A DNA stretch of 64,000 bases from Pseudoxanthomonas sp. F37 (lineage in GTDB: Bacteria; Pseudomonadota; Gammaproteobacteria; Xanthomonadales; Xanthomonadaceae): positions 2,604,001 through 2,668,000 of the forward strand of contig NZ_CP095187.1 of the NCBI RefSeq assembly GCF_022965755.1, in the 5' to 3' direction. Every line of letters begins with the position of its first letter. The stretch's first letter is position 1. This document shows, one piece after another, positions 56,292 to 64,000 of the stretch. The notes under the pieces are model-generated. The model saw only the letters and a list, made by a program, of their open reading frames with translations. It ran no database searches and had not been told where the DNA came from. The position numbers and the translations under genes are program-made.

Positions 56292-57035
56292 TCAGCGCAA
56301 CGCGGCCAATGCCACCGCATCCGCGCCGGCGGGGAAACGCAGCTGTCCGCCGGCTTCGTGGACCGCATCCCAGACCGCCTGCGCGACATCGGTTTCCAGG
56401 GTGAAGGCGCTGGCATCGGCGAACCCGGCGAACACCTGCTGCGCATAGCGCGCATACGCCTCGGGCACCAGGCCGCGCATGCGCTGCTCGCCATTGGCCG
56501 CGAACCGCGTGGTCGGCGCGTAGCCGGGCTCGACCAGGCGCACCGCCACGCCGAAGGCGCCCAGCTCGTGCGCAAGCGAGGCCGTGAACCCTTCGACCGC
56601 CGCCTTGCTGGCGGTGTACGCCGCCACCAGCGGCATCGGCGCCAGCGTCGCGCTGGAGGTGACGTTGACCACGGTACCGGCGCGGCGTGCGCGGAACTGC
56701 GGGATCACCGCCTGCGTCATCGCCATCGTGCCGAAGGTGTTGGTGTCGAAGATCTCGCGCACCGTCGCCATCGGGGTGGCCTCGAACGCGCCGAACAGGC
56801 CAAGCCCGGCGTTGTTGACCAGCACGTCCAACGGACCGGCGGCATCGAGCGCGGCGGCGATGCTGTCCGGGCGGGTCACGTCCAGCGCCAGCACGCTGAG
56901 GCGTTCGTCGTTGGGCAGCAGGTCGGCGCGCGGCGTGCGCATCGTGGCGATGACGCGCCAGCCCTGGGCGTGGAAGTGGCGGGCGGTCGCCAGGCCGTAG
57001 CCGGAGGAGCAACCGGTGATGAGGACGGTCTTCAT
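56292..57035 (-). CDS. Short-chain dehydrogenase/reductase (classical, NADPH-type)
   Basis: This 247-residue SDR has the cofactor motif VLITGCSSGYGLATA, NNAGLG and the catalytic set Ser in VTSSATLAP with YTASK. The GCSSGYG opening and FAANGEQRM tail resemble bacterial 'oxidoreductase' SDRs of unknown substrate. ATG 57035 was chosen because the Rossmann strand begins directly after it. Divergent AraC-type regulator gene starts 99 bases away and probably controls it. Confidence 0.88.
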   Translation of the reverse strand: MKTVLITGCSSGYGLATARHFHAQGWRVIATMRTPRADLLPNDERLSVLALDVTRPDSIAAALDAAGPLDVLVNNAGLGLFGAFEATPMATVREIFDTNTFGTMAMTQAVIPQFRARRAGTVVNVTSSATLAPMPLVAAYTASKAAVEGFTASLAHELGAFGVAVRLVEPGYAPTTRFAANGEQRMRGLVPEAYARYAQQVFAGFADASAFTLETDVAQAVWDAVHEAGGQLRFPAGADAVALAALR

Positions 57036-57133
57036 GGGCAGGGGTTCAGGGTTGTTGATCGGGAGGCCACGATAGGCGAGCATCACCGGACGCTCCATTG
57101 CGATATGTCCATACTTCTTCTCGGATCGTCCGG

Positions 57134-58069
57134 ATGTCCGACCCCCTCTCCGACATCGTCCGCCTGCTCCGGCCGCACGCCGCGTTTTCCAAGGGCATCA
57201 GTGCCGCGGGCCGCTGGGCCGTGCGCTATGCCACGTTCGGCGAGCCCAGCTTCTGCATCGTCCAGCAAGGCCGGTGCGTGCTGGCGGTTGACGGCGAGGA
57301 GGCGATCACCCTCGAGGCCGGCGATTTCGTGCTGCTGCCGGCCACCCCGGGCTTCCTGCTCTCGGATGGCCAGACCCGCCTGCCCACCCACATCGATCCC
57401 GTCCGCGACCCGTTGCCCGACCGCGAGGTCCGCCACGGCCGGCAGGAAGGTCCGCCCGAGGTGCGGCTGCTGGGCGGCTGGTTCCGCTTCGAGACGCAGG
57501 AACCCGCGCTGCTCGCCTCGCTGCTGCCCACGCTGGTGCACGTGCGCGGCGTGCCCAGGCTGTCGCAGCTGGTGACCCTGTTGAGCGATGAAGCCGACCA
57601 CGACCGGCCGGGCCGCGCCGTGGTGCTGTCGCGGCTGGTGGATCTGCTGCTGGTGGAGTCCCTGCGCGCCACGCCGGGTGCGTCCGCGCCGCCCGGCCTG
57701 CTGCGCGGGCTGGCCGATGCGCGCCTGGCGCCCTCGCTGCGCGAACTGCATGCACGGCCCGCGCACGCATGGACCGTCGACCAGTTGGCCGCGCGTGCCG
57801 CGCTCTCCCGCTCGGCCTACTTCGAACGTTTCAGCCGCGCGCTGGGCGTGGCCCCGATGGCCTATCTGCTCGCGTGGCGGATGGCGCTCGCCCGCGAGCT
57901 GCTGCGCGAGGGTCGCGCCAGCGTGGCCGAAGCCGCCCAACACGTGGGCTACCGCTCGGTGAGCACCTTCAGCATGGCCTTCCACCGCCATACCGGCCTG
58001 CCCCCGCGGCGCTACGCCCGCCAGCACGATGCCACACCCCGCGATGCGCGGCTGACATCGCCGCCATGA
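57134..58069 (+). CDS. AraC-family transcriptional regulator
   Basis: This 311-residue protein has an N-terminal cupin-like AraC_binding_2 domain (RWAVRYATFGEPSFCIVQQGRCVLAVDGEEAITLEAGDFVLLPA) and a C-terminal double helix-turn-helix (WTVDQLAARAALSRSAYFERFSRALGVAPMAYLLAWRMALARELL, VAEAAQHVGYRSVSTFSMAFHRHTGLPPRRYARQ). It is divergent from the SDR at 56292-57035. The start at 57134 avoids a 12-residue extension from 57098. Its stop overlaps the start of a small membrane protein (ATGA). Confidence 0.9.
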   Translation: MSDPLSDIVRLLRPHAAFSKGISAAGRWAVRYATFGEPSFCIVQQGRCVLAVDGEEAITLEAGDFVLLPATPGFLLSDGQTRLPTHIDPVRDPLPDREVRHGRQEGPPEVRLLGGWFRFETQEPALLASLLPTLVHVRGVPRLSQLVTLLSDEADHDRPGRAVVLSRLVDLLLVESLRATPGASAPPGLLRGLADARLAPSLRELHARPAHAWTVDQLAARAALSRSAYFERFSRALGVAPMAYLLAWRMALARELLREGRASVAEAAQHVGYRSVSTFSMAFHRHTGLPPRRYARQHDATPRDARLTSPP

Positions 58070-58245
58070 ACGACCTCACCGCGCTCGCCCTGGATGGCCT
58101 GATCTTCGTCGGTCTGGCCTGGACGGCGTGGCGCGTGTTGCAGCGCTCCATTCGACGCGCACGGCGGCCAGACCGTGTGATCGCGCCTGGTATCCAGCTC
58201 ATGCGTCCAGGTACGGACGCACCGTCTCCGCCAGCCACGCCATGA
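58066..58245 (+). CDS. Small membrane protein, 59 residues
   Basis: The product MNDLTALALDGLIFVGLAWTAWRVLQRSIRRARR has one hydrophobic helix (about 8-25) and a basic segment, followed by a Pro-rich tail. It begins in an ATGA overlap with the AraC gene and overlaps the 3' end of the opposing LysR gene by 47 bases. No homologue is recognised. Translational coupling is the main support. Confidence 0.4.
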   Translation: MNDLTALALDGLIFVGLAWTAWRVLQRSIRRARRPDRVIAPGIQLMRPGTDAPSPPATP

Positions 58246-59101
58246 ACGCCTGCACACGCTGCGGCACGTGGCGGCGGTGCGCATACAGCAGCGTCACCGG
58301 CATCGGTTCGGCGGAGTACTGCGGGAGCACTTCCACCAGCAGGCCCTGCTCCACCAGTGCGCGCAGGCCCGCGACCGGCGCCTGGATCAGCCCCAGTCCG
58401 GCGATGCAGGCCGCTTCGTACGCATCGGAACTGTTCACCGTCAGCGCGCCTTCCATCGGCACGCTGGCGTAGCCGGCGCCGTCCCAGTATTCCCAGCCGT
58501 CGGGCTTGCCGCCGAACTGGCTGGCGTAGTGGATCAGCCGATGCGTGCGCAGGTCCTCCGGCGACCGCGGCACGCCATGCCGCTGCAGGTAGTCCGGGCT
58601 GGCGCAGGTCACCACGCGCAGGTGCCCCAACGGCCGCGCGATCAGGCCGGTGTCGGCCAGCGCGCCTACGCGCAGCACGCAGTCGAAGCCTTCGCGCACC
58701 ACCTCCACGCGACGGTCGGTGCAGCTCAGTTCCAGCGCCAGTTGCGGATGGTCGTGCAGGAACGCCGGCAGACGCGGCAGCACGAAGTGCCGTGCGAAGC
58801 GCGCCGGCATGTCCACGCGCAGGCGCCCGCGCAACGCCTGCGGCGAGCGCGCGAACAGGTGCTGCACCTCGTCCATGTCCGCCAGCAGGTCCAGGCTGCG
58901 CTCGTAGAAGACCTGCCCGTCCTGGGTCAGGTGCACGCGCCGCGTGGTCCGGTGCAGCAGCTGCGTGCCCAGCCAGGCTTCCAACTGCTGCACGGCGGTG
59001 GAGACGCTGGCCTTGGGCAGGCCCAGGCTGTCGGCGGCGCGGGTGAAGCTTGCCATCTCGGCCACCCGGACAAAGGCCTGCATGGCGTCGAGACGATTCA
59101 C
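58199..59101 (-). CDS. LysR-family transcriptional regulator
   Basis: This 300-residue regulator has an N-terminal winged helix (MNRLDAMQAFVRVAEMASFTRAADSLGLPKASVSTAVQQLEAWLGTQLLHRTTRRVHLTQDG) and a C-terminal periplasmic-binding-like effector domain. It is of the CrgA/DmlR-like branch and is divergent from the SDR at 59229. A LysR-type dyad lies between them. It probably regulates that SDR and itself. Confidence 0.92.
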   Translation of the reverse strand: MNRLDAMQAFVRVAEMASFTRAADSLGLPKASVSTAVQQLEAWLGTQLLHRTTRRVHLTQDGQVFYERSLDLLADMDEVQHLFARSPQALRGRLRVDMPARFARHFVLPRLPAFLHDHPQLALELSCTDRRVEVVREGFDCVLRVGALADTGLIARPLGHLRVVTCASPDYLQRHGVPRSPEDLRTHRLIHYASQFGGKPDGWEYWDGAGYASVPMEGALTVNSSDAYEAACIAGLGLIQAPVAGLRALVEQGLLVEVLPQYSAEPMPVTLLYAHRRHVPQRVQAFMAWLAETVRPYLDA

Positions 59102-59117
59102 GGCGGCTCCCGCTATT

Positions 59118-59134
59118 GTTCGTCATCTGCGAAC
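59118..59134. promoter_or_regulatory. LysR-type dyad GTTCG-N7-CGAAC
   Basis: GTTCG (59118-59122) and CGAAC (59130-59134) form a perfect 5-bp dyad with the T-N11-A form typical of LysR binding sites. It lies 17 bases upstream of the LysR start and about 95 bases before the SDR start, in an otherwise relatively AT-rich gap. Confidence 0.6.
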
Positions 59135-59228
59135 GATCCAATCATTCTAAGCCGATTTATCCCACCAATCCCAGCCAATACAGTGCCTCCACGGTGAATC
59201 CACCGCCTTCCCCGACTGGAGACCTGCC

Positions 59229-59993
59229 ATGCCCCCGACCCCTTCCCCCCTCACCCTGATCACCGGCGGCAGCCGCGGCCTGGGCCGCAACATGGCGCTG
59301 GCCGTCGCCCGCCAGGGCCACGACGTGCTGATCACCTACCGCAGCCAGCAGGCCGAAGCCGCGGCCGTCGTCGCCGAGGTCGAAGCCCTCGGCCGGCGGG
59401 CCGCGGCGCTGCCGCTGGATGTCGCCCGCAGCGGCACCTTCGACGCCTTCGCCGGCGCCGTGCGCGCGCAACTCACGGCGTGGGAGCGCGAGCACTTCGA
59501 CCATCTGGTCAACAACGCCGGCATGGGCGTGCACGCCGGTTTCGCCGAGACCACGCGCGAACAGTTCGATGCGCTGGTCGAGGTGCACTTCAAGGGACCG
59601 TTCTTCCTGAGCCAGACCCTGCTGCCGCTGATCGCCGACGGCGGACGCATCATCAACATCTCCTCCGGCCTGGCCCGCTTCGCCCTGCCCGGTTACGCGG
59701 CCTATGCGGCGATGAAGGGCGCGATGGAAGTGCTGACGCGCTACCAGGCCAAGGAGCTGGGTGCGCGCGGCATCGCGGTGAACATCGTCGCGCCCGGCGC
59801 CATCGAAACCGACTTCGGCGGCGGCGCCGTGCGCGACAACGCCCCGCTCAACGCCTTCATCGCCTCGCAGACCGCCCTCGGCCGCGTGGGTGTGCCGGAC
59901 GACATCGGCGGCGTGGTCGCTTCGCTGCTGTCGCCGGCCAACCGCTGGGTCAATGCGCAACGCATCGAGGCATCGGGCGGGATGTTCCTGTAA
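59229..59993 (+). CDS. Short-chain dehydrogenase/reductase, divergent from LysR
   Basis: This 254-residue SDR has TLITGGSRGLGRNMALAVA (cofactor), NNAGMG, the catalytic Ser in IINISSGLARF and YAAYAAMKGAMEV with Tyr-x-x-x-Lys. GAIETDFGGGAVRD and the C-terminus RVGVPDDIGGVVASLLSPANRWVNAQRIEASGGMFL follow. It is the likely target of the divergent LysR regulator. Substrate not known. Confidence 0.9.
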   Translation: MPPTPSPLTLITGGSRGLGRNMALAVARQGHDVLITYRSQQAEAAAVVAEVEALGRRAAALPLDVARSGTFDAFAGAVRAQLTAWEREHFDHLVNNAGMGVHAGFAETTREQFDALVEVHFKGPFFLSQTLLPLIADGGRIINISSGLARFALPGYAAYAAMKGAMEVLTRYQAKELGARGIAVNIVAPGAIETDFGGGAVRDNAPLNAFIASQTALGRVGVPDDIGGVVASLLSPANRWVNAQRIEASGGMFL

Positions 59994-60008
59994 GCAGTGC
60001 GCGCGTCC

Positions 60009-60164
60009 TTCCCCTCTCCCTGCGCCAGCGGGGAGCGCGCGCCGAAGGCGGGCGAGGGGCGAACGGAACCCGCGCGAACGAAACATCGCCATGGTGTTTC
60101 CGCGTTCGGCGCTTGCCCCTCATCCGCCCTCCGGGCACCTTCTCCCCGCCTCGCGGGGAGAAGG
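60009..60164. repeat. Dispersed repeat, family D, second copy
   Basis: This copy repeats the unit at 12873-13014: GGCGAGGGGCGAACGGAA near 60051, GCCCCTCATCCGCCCT near 60115 and CACCTTCTCCCCGCCTCGCG to 60164. The right half is nearly identical between copies. The left hairpin is diverged (CTCCCTGCGCCAGCGGGGAG). It separates the SDR and VOC genes. Confidence 0.8.
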
Positions 60165-60176
60165 CATCGGCAAGCA

Positions 60177-60605
60177 TCAGAACTCCACCTTCACCGACGC
60201 CGCACTGCGCTTGGCCTCGCCGTGGTACACCGCCTCGATGTTGTTGCCGTCCGGGTCCAGCACGAACGCGCCGTAGTACCCGGGGTGGTAAGGGCGCAGG
60301 CCCGGCGCGCCGTTGTCCTTGCCGCCGTGCGCGAGGGCCACTTCGTGGAAGCGGTCGACCATGGCGCGGTCCTGCGCCTGGAAGGCGATGTGATGGCGCC
60401 CGGTGAGCTTGCCGTCCGCCGCTTCGCTGTCGGCGGTGGAGACGAACAGTTCGTCGGCCCAGAAGTAATCGTCGCCTTCGCCCGCCATGGGGATGCCGAG
60501 CACATCGAACACCGCGGCGTAGAACGTGCGGCTGGCCTGCAGGTCGCGCACGACCAGCTGGATGTGGTCGATCAGGCGGCCGCGGTGCAGTTCGTGGGTT
60601 TCCAT
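60177..60605 (-). CDS. VOC (glyoxalase/bleomycin-resistance) family protein
   Basis: This 142-residue protein has two beta-alpha-beta-beta-beta modules: LIDHIQLVVRDLQASRTFYAAVFDVLG and HHIAFQAQDRAMVDRFHEVALAHGG with GYYGAFVLDPDGNNIEAVYHG. His and Glu in LIDHIQLVV, HHIAF and NNIEAVYHG are typical metal ligands. Likely a lyase or dioxygenase relative. Divergent from the 60750 regulator across 144 bases. Confidence 0.9.
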   Translation of the reverse strand: METHELHRGRLIDHIQLVVRDLQASRTFYAAVFDVLGIPMAGEGDDYFWADELFVSTADSEAADGKLTGRHHIAFQAQDRAMVDRFHEVALAHGGKDNGAPGLRPYHPGYYGAFVLDPDGNNIEAVYHGEAKRSAASVKVEF

Positions 60606-60749
60606 GGCAGGAGCTCCGGTGATGGTGGCGGCAGTATCCGCGCGCATTGTGGACAGCGAGTGTCCGCGATGCGCCGTTAACGCGGCTTGGACAGGGCGTG
60701 ACGAGGACGGTCGGGCCCCGCCGCCTCGGCGACGCGCTACGCTGCGCGC

Positions 60750-61970
60750 ATGGATTCCCTGATCGCCGCCGCCGGACGCGCCCTGACCGCGGGCGACGTA
60801 CTGGGCGCACTCAAGCACGTGGGATGGCGGGACGACCCGCCCGCACTGGCCCTGCGCGGCATCGCCATGGCCCAGCTCGGCGACTATCCGCGCGCACGCG
60901 AGCTGCTGCGCCGGGCCACACGCGGCTTCGGTCCGCGCGAGCCGCTGGCGCGCGCCCGCTGCGTGGTGGCCGAAGCGGAAGTGGCGCTGGCCCTGCGCGA
61001 CTTCGGCACCGCGCCGCAGCGGCTGGAAGACGCCGCACAGGCGCTGGCAGCGCGCGGCGACCGCGCCAACGCCCGGCACGCGCAGTTGATCGCGCTGCGC
61101 CGGCACCTGCTGCTCGGTCGTCTGGATGCCGCGCGCGCGGCCGTGGGTGCGCTCGATCTGACCGACGCCCCCGCCGCGCACCATGCGCTGGCTGCGCTCG
61201 CCGCCGCCGAGATCGCGCTGCGCTCGCTGCGCACGCGCGATGCGCGCCTGGCGCTGCAGCGCGCACGGGTCGCCGCCGCGCAGGCGGGCATTTCCGCCCT
61301 GTCCGCCGAGATCGCACAGGTCGAAGCCAGCCTGCAACGACCTGCCGCGCGCATCCTGCACGCCGGCCACGAACAGCCGGTGACGCTGGACGAAGTCGAA
61401 GCCCTGCTCGCTTCCGGCACGCTGGTGGTCGATGCCGTGCGCCATGCGGTGCGCGATGCCACGGGCATGGCCTCGTTCGCCCGGCGCCCCGTGCTGTTCG
61501 CCCTGCTGCGCGCGCTGGCAAGCCACTGGCCCGGCGATGTCGACCGCGACACCCTGATCGCGCGCGTGTTCCGCATACGCCAGCCGGACCAGACGCACCG
61601 CGCGCGCCTGCGCGTGGAGATCGGACGCCTGCGCCGCCTGCTCGCGCCGTTCGCCGACCTCACCGCCAGCGCGCACGGATTCCTGCTGTCGCCGCACGGC
61701 GCGCGCGGCGTGGTGGTGCTCGCACCGCCTGTCGATGGCGAACAGGGCGCACTGCACGGGCTGCTGGCCGATGGCATGGCCTGGTCCACCTCGGCGCTGG
61801 CATTGGCCACCGGCGACAGCCAGCGCTCGGTGCAGCGCGCGCTCGCCGCGATGGAAGCGGCGGGCCAGGTGCGCGCGATCGGCCGCGCCCGCGCGCAGCG
61901 GTGGGTCGCGCCACCGCTGGGCGGATTCACGACCATCTTGTTACTCCCCGCCACGTCGCCGGGTGCGTAG
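60750..61970 (+). CDS. TPR-like/winged-helix transcriptional regulator
   Basis: This 406-residue protein has an N-terminal helical array (about 1-200, Ala/Leu/Arg-rich, TPR-like: ALALRGIAMAQLGDYPRARELLRRATRGF), then a winged-helix/SARP-like DNA-binding part (about 240-310: RDTLIARVFRIRQPDQTHRARLRVEIGRLRRLL, TASAHGFLLSP). A C-terminal HTH-like segment (about 345-390: LATGDSQRSVQRALAAMEAAGQVRAIGRARAQRW) follows. It probably regulates the genes downstream (beta-propeller, DUF899) or the divergent VOC gene. The double DNA-binding arrangement is unusual. Confidence 0.7.
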   Translation: MDSLIAAAGRALTAGDVLGALKHVGWRDDPPALALRGIAMAQLGDYPRARELLRRATRGFGPREPLARARCVVAEAEVALALRDFGTAPQRLEDAAQALAARGDRANARHAQLIALRRHLLLGRLDAARAAVGALDLTDAPAAHHALAALAAAEIALRSLRTRDARLALQRARVAAAQAGISALSAEIAQVEASLQRPAARILHAGHEQPVTLDEVEALLASGTLVVDAVRHAVRDATGMASFARRPVLFALLRALASHWPGDVDRDTLIARVFRIRQPDQTHRARLRVEIGRLRRLLAPFADLTASAHGFLLSPHGARGVVVLAPPVDGEQGALHGLLADGMAWSTSALALATGDSQRSVQRALAAMEAAGQVRAIGRARAQRWVAPPLGGFTTILLLPATSPGA

Positions 61971-62004
61971 ATTGGTTCCTGTCCCCTCGCACCCGGAGCC
62001 CGCC

Positions 62005-62670
62005 ATGAACGACCGCCAGCCGAACGCCCCCACCGTCAGCCGTGCCGAGATCGCACGCGAATACGGCCCCTTCGAAACCAGCGAAGGCGTGGCCGGTGTC
62101 ACCTACGACGGCCACCATGTCTGGGCCGCCACCGGTGAGCGCCTGATCGCCGTCGATCCGGACAGCGGCCGGATCGCGCGCAGCCTGTCGCGCCCGGCCG
62201 ACGCCGGCACCGCCTTCGACGGCACCCACCTCTACCAGCTGGCCGAAGCGCGCATCGACAAGATCGATCCCGCCACCGGCGCCGTGCTGGCCTCGATCCC
62301 CGCGCCGGGCCAGGGCTGCGATTCGGGCATGGCCTGGGCCGACGGCAGCCTGTGGGTGGGCCAATACCGCGAACGCCGCATCGTGCAGATCGACCCGGCC
62401 ACCGGCGCGGTGCTGCGCACGATCGAATCCGACCGTTTCGTCACCGGCGTCAGCTGGGCCGACGGTGAGCTGTGGCATGGCACGTGGGAAGGCGACGACA
62501 GCGACCTGCGCCGCATCGACCCGGACGATGGTCGCGTGCTCGAACGGCTGGAACTGCCGGCGGGCGTGCACGTCAGCGGCCTGGAATCCGACGGCGGCGA
62601 CCTGTTCTATTGCGGCGGCGGCCGCAGCGGTCTGCTGCGCGCCGTGCGCCGTCCCGCGCGCGCGGCCTGA
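62005..62670 (+). CDS. Beta-propeller protein, glutamine cyclotransferase-like
   Basis: This 221-residue protein is built of about five short repeats in which Trp/Tyr and Gly-Asp alternate: GVTYDGHHVWAATGERLIAVDPDSGRI, AFDGTHLYQLAEARIDKIDPATGAVL, AWADGSLWVGQYRERRIVQIDPATGAVL and SWADGELWHGTWEGDDSDLRRIDPDDGRVL. This is the pattern of glutamine cyclotransferases and Vgb-like propellers. It has no signal peptide. The substrate or partner is unknown. Confidence 0.8.
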   Translation: MNDRQPNAPTVSRAEIAREYGPFETSEGVAGVTYDGHHVWAATGERLIAVDPDSGRIARSLSRPADAGTAFDGTHLYQLAEARIDKIDPATGAVLASIPAPGQGCDSGMAWADGSLWVGQYRERRIVQIDPATGAVLRTIESDRFVTGVSWADGELWHGTWEGDDSDLRRIDPDDGRVLERLELPAGVHVSGLESDGGDLFYCGGGRSGLLRAVRRPARAA

Positions 62671-62780
62671 TCGCCCGCCGCTTCGCGCGTCATCCGAATC
62701 CTTGCATTCCGGTGCCCGACGGCATCGGCACGGGCGACGCATGCCTGCGTTCGCCCCATCCCCCCGACCAGGAGCCTGTC

Positions 62781-63545
62781 ATGAACACGCATGCACACCA
62801 CGCCCCCACCCTCGTTTCCCGCGATGCATGGCGCGCCGCCCGCCTGGCCCTGCTCGCGCGCGAAAAGGAACTCACCCGCCTGCACGACCAGATCGCCCGT
62901 GAGCGCCGCGCCCTGCCGTGGGTGCGGGTGGACACGCCCTACACCTTCGACACGCCGCAGGGCACGCGCACGCTGGCGGAGCTGTTCGAGGGCCGCCGCC
63001 AGCTGATGGTGCAGCACTTCATGTTCGCGCCCGGCTGGGAGCAGGGCTGCAAGAGCTGCTCCTTCATGGCCGACCACCATGCCGGCGCGCGGGTCCACCT
63101 CGCCCAGCGCGACCTCACCCTGGTCGCCGTCTCGCGCGCGCCGCTGGCCGACATCGAAGCCTTCCGCCAACGCATGGGCTGGACCTTCCCGTGGGTGTCC
63201 TCGCATGGCACCTCGTTCAACCACGACTTCGGCGTCAACTTCAGCCAGGAGGAGATGTCGCGCGGCGCGGTGGACTACAACTACACGCGGCAGCCGTTCC
63301 CGCACGAGGAAGCCCCCGGCATCAGCGTGTTCGTGCGCGACGATGCCGGCCAGGTCTTCCATACCTACTCGCGCTACGGCCGCGGCGTGGAGACGATGAT
63401 GCACACCTATGCGCTGCTCGACCTGACGCCCTACGGCCGCAACGAAGACGCCCAGGACTACCCGATGGCCTGGGTGCGCCATCACGACCGCTACCACGCG
63501 GCAGCGCCCGTCGCGTGCGGCGGATGCTGCGCGAGCACGCCCTGA
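62781..63545 (+). CDS. DUF899 thioredoxin-fold protein
   Basis: This 254-residue DUF899 protein has the conserved FAPGWEQGCKSCSFMADHH with a CxxC pair (CKSC), RDLTLVAVSRAPLADIEAFRQRMGWTFPWVSSHGTSFNHDFGV and GVETMMHTYALLDLTPYGRNE. The thioredoxin-like fold suggests a redox role, but no reaction is established. It ends with ACGGCCAS, an extra Cys pair. AGGAG lies eight bases before the ATG, and the membrane protein gene begins 12 bases after its stop. Confidence 0.9.
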   Translation: MNTHAHHAPTLVSRDAWRAARLALLAREKELTRLHDQIARERRALPWVRVDTPYTFDTPQGTRTLAELFEGRRQLMVQHFMFAPGWEQGCKSCSFMADHHAGARVHLAQRDLTLVAVSRAPLADIEAFRQRMGWTFPWVSSHGTSFNHDFGVNFSQEEMSRGAVDYNYTRQPFPHEEAPGISVFVRDDAGQVFHTYSRYGRGVETMMHTYALLDLTPYGRNEDAQDYPMAWVRHHDRYHAAAPVACGGCCASTP

Positions 63546-63557
63546 GGCCAGGCCGTC

Positions 63558-64000
63558 ATGCCGATGCCCGAGGCCTGGTGGCCGTGGCTCGCCGTGATCG
63601 GCTCGGGCGCGCTGCATGGCCTGAACCCGGCCAACGGCTGGCTGTTCGCCGCGGCCCGGGCCACGCACTCCGGCGACGCACGCGACGTGCGGCGCGCCCT
63701 GCTGCCGATCGCCCTCGGGCACGCCCTGTCGGTGGTGCTGGTCGTGGTGGTGGTGATGCAGGGCATCAGACTGCCGCAGCAGCACCTGCTTGCCGTGGCG
63801 GGCGGCGGCCTGCTGGCCCTGGCGGCATGCAGATTCGTGGCGCATCCGCGCGCCGCCAGGCGCCAGGCCACGCATCGACCGCATGCGGGCCTCGCGGCCT
63901 GGTCCTGCCTGATGGGCACCGCACACGGCAGCGGCCTGATGCTGGTGCCGGCGCTGCTGCCGCTGTGCATGACGGATGGACCCGCCCGCGCCATCAGCGC
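63558..64000 (+). CDS. Polytopic membrane protein (3' end cut by window)
   Basis: The first 147 residues are present. Hydrophobic segments lie at about 7-25 (WWPWLAVIGSGALHGLNP), 48-70, 75-90 and 110-135. The motifs ALHGLNPANGWLFAAARAT and ALGHALSVVLVVVVVM, and a later MGTAHGSGLMLVPALLPLC, have His-Gly and Gly-His turns within membrane segments, resembling metal or thiol transporters of the NicO/TauE/CcdA sort, but no family can be assigned firmly. It follows the DUF899 gene by 12 bases. Confidence 0.6.
   Translation, partial: MPMPEAWWPWLAVIGSGALHGLNPANGWLFAAARATHSGDARDVRRALLPIALGHALSVVLVVVVVMQGIRLPQQHLLAVAGGGLLALAACRFVAHPRAARRQATHRPHAGLAAWSCLMGTAHGSGLMLVPALLPLCMTDGPARAIS

Overview
The window is GC-rich chromosomal DNA from a gammaproteobacterium, most likely of the Xanthomonadaceae/Lysobacteraceae (Pseudoxanthomonas-, Stenotrophomonas- or Lysobacter-like). 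This rests on the base composition, several dispersed palindromic repeat families of the type 'GTAGGAGCGACGTGAGTCGCGACC', an M2 angiotensin-converting-enzyme-like lipoprotein, a lysyl-endopeptidase-like secreted protease and a Bpt leucyl-transferase. The species assignment is inference. No tRNA, rRNA or CRISPR array was seen. Genes are densely packed with many 4-base ATGA/GTGA overlaps.

Left region (1-20.8 kb), amine and amino-acid catabolism. A leftward unit (puuD-like amidase, glutamine-synthetase-like ligase, class III aminotransferase, polyamine-binding lipoprotein and the start of a second lipoprotein at the edge) diverges from a rightward unit (second ligase, PuuB-like FAD oxidoreductase). 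An MHS-type transporter, a PuuC-like aldehyde dehydrogenase and a PuuR-like XRE-cupin regulator follow. Together they specify a gamma-glutamylation route from putrescine-type amines to GABA or related acids. Next come an omega-amino acid:pyruvate aminotransferase, alanine dehydrogenase and methylmalonate/malonate semialdehyde dehydrogenase, which would turn beta-alanine into acetyl-CoA while recycling pyruvate. A GTTGTAAA motif marks both divergent control regions. A two-receiver diguanylate cyclase and a hemerythrin lie inside the island, separated by an IS110 element.

The IS110 element (9798-10936) is the most informative structure. It sits in the right arm of a chromosomal palindromic repeat, both junctions carry a CT core, and its 5' leader folds into two loops. 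One loop matches the target repeat and the other matches the element's own ends, as expected for a bridge RNA.

Middle (20.8-43.4 kb): a CheY-like protein and a fused MshEN-like/CheX-like protein behind a FliA-type promoter that matches one before the diguanylate cyclase; rlmKL; small hydrolases; tesB; two tandem sigma-factor/membrane fusions; a seven-loop EF-hand protein; bpt; purT; an SPFH/ribbon-helix-helix operon with helical-phase TTGATATC repeats at its promoter; a VanY-like peptidase; a 3-methyladenine glycosylase; and a DesK/DesR-like pair in which the kinase appears frameshifted.

Right (43.5-64 kb): a GNAT-minC-minD-minE unit; a small HExxH protein; the M2 peptidase; the S1 protease; a membrane hydrolase whose C-terminus is encoded by a repeat; a Bcr/CflA exporter; a tandem glycine riboswitch in front of gcvP; regulator/SDR pairs (AraC and LysR types); a VOC protein; a TPR/winged-helix regulator; a beta-propeller protein; a DUF899 protein; and a membrane protein cut by the right edge.
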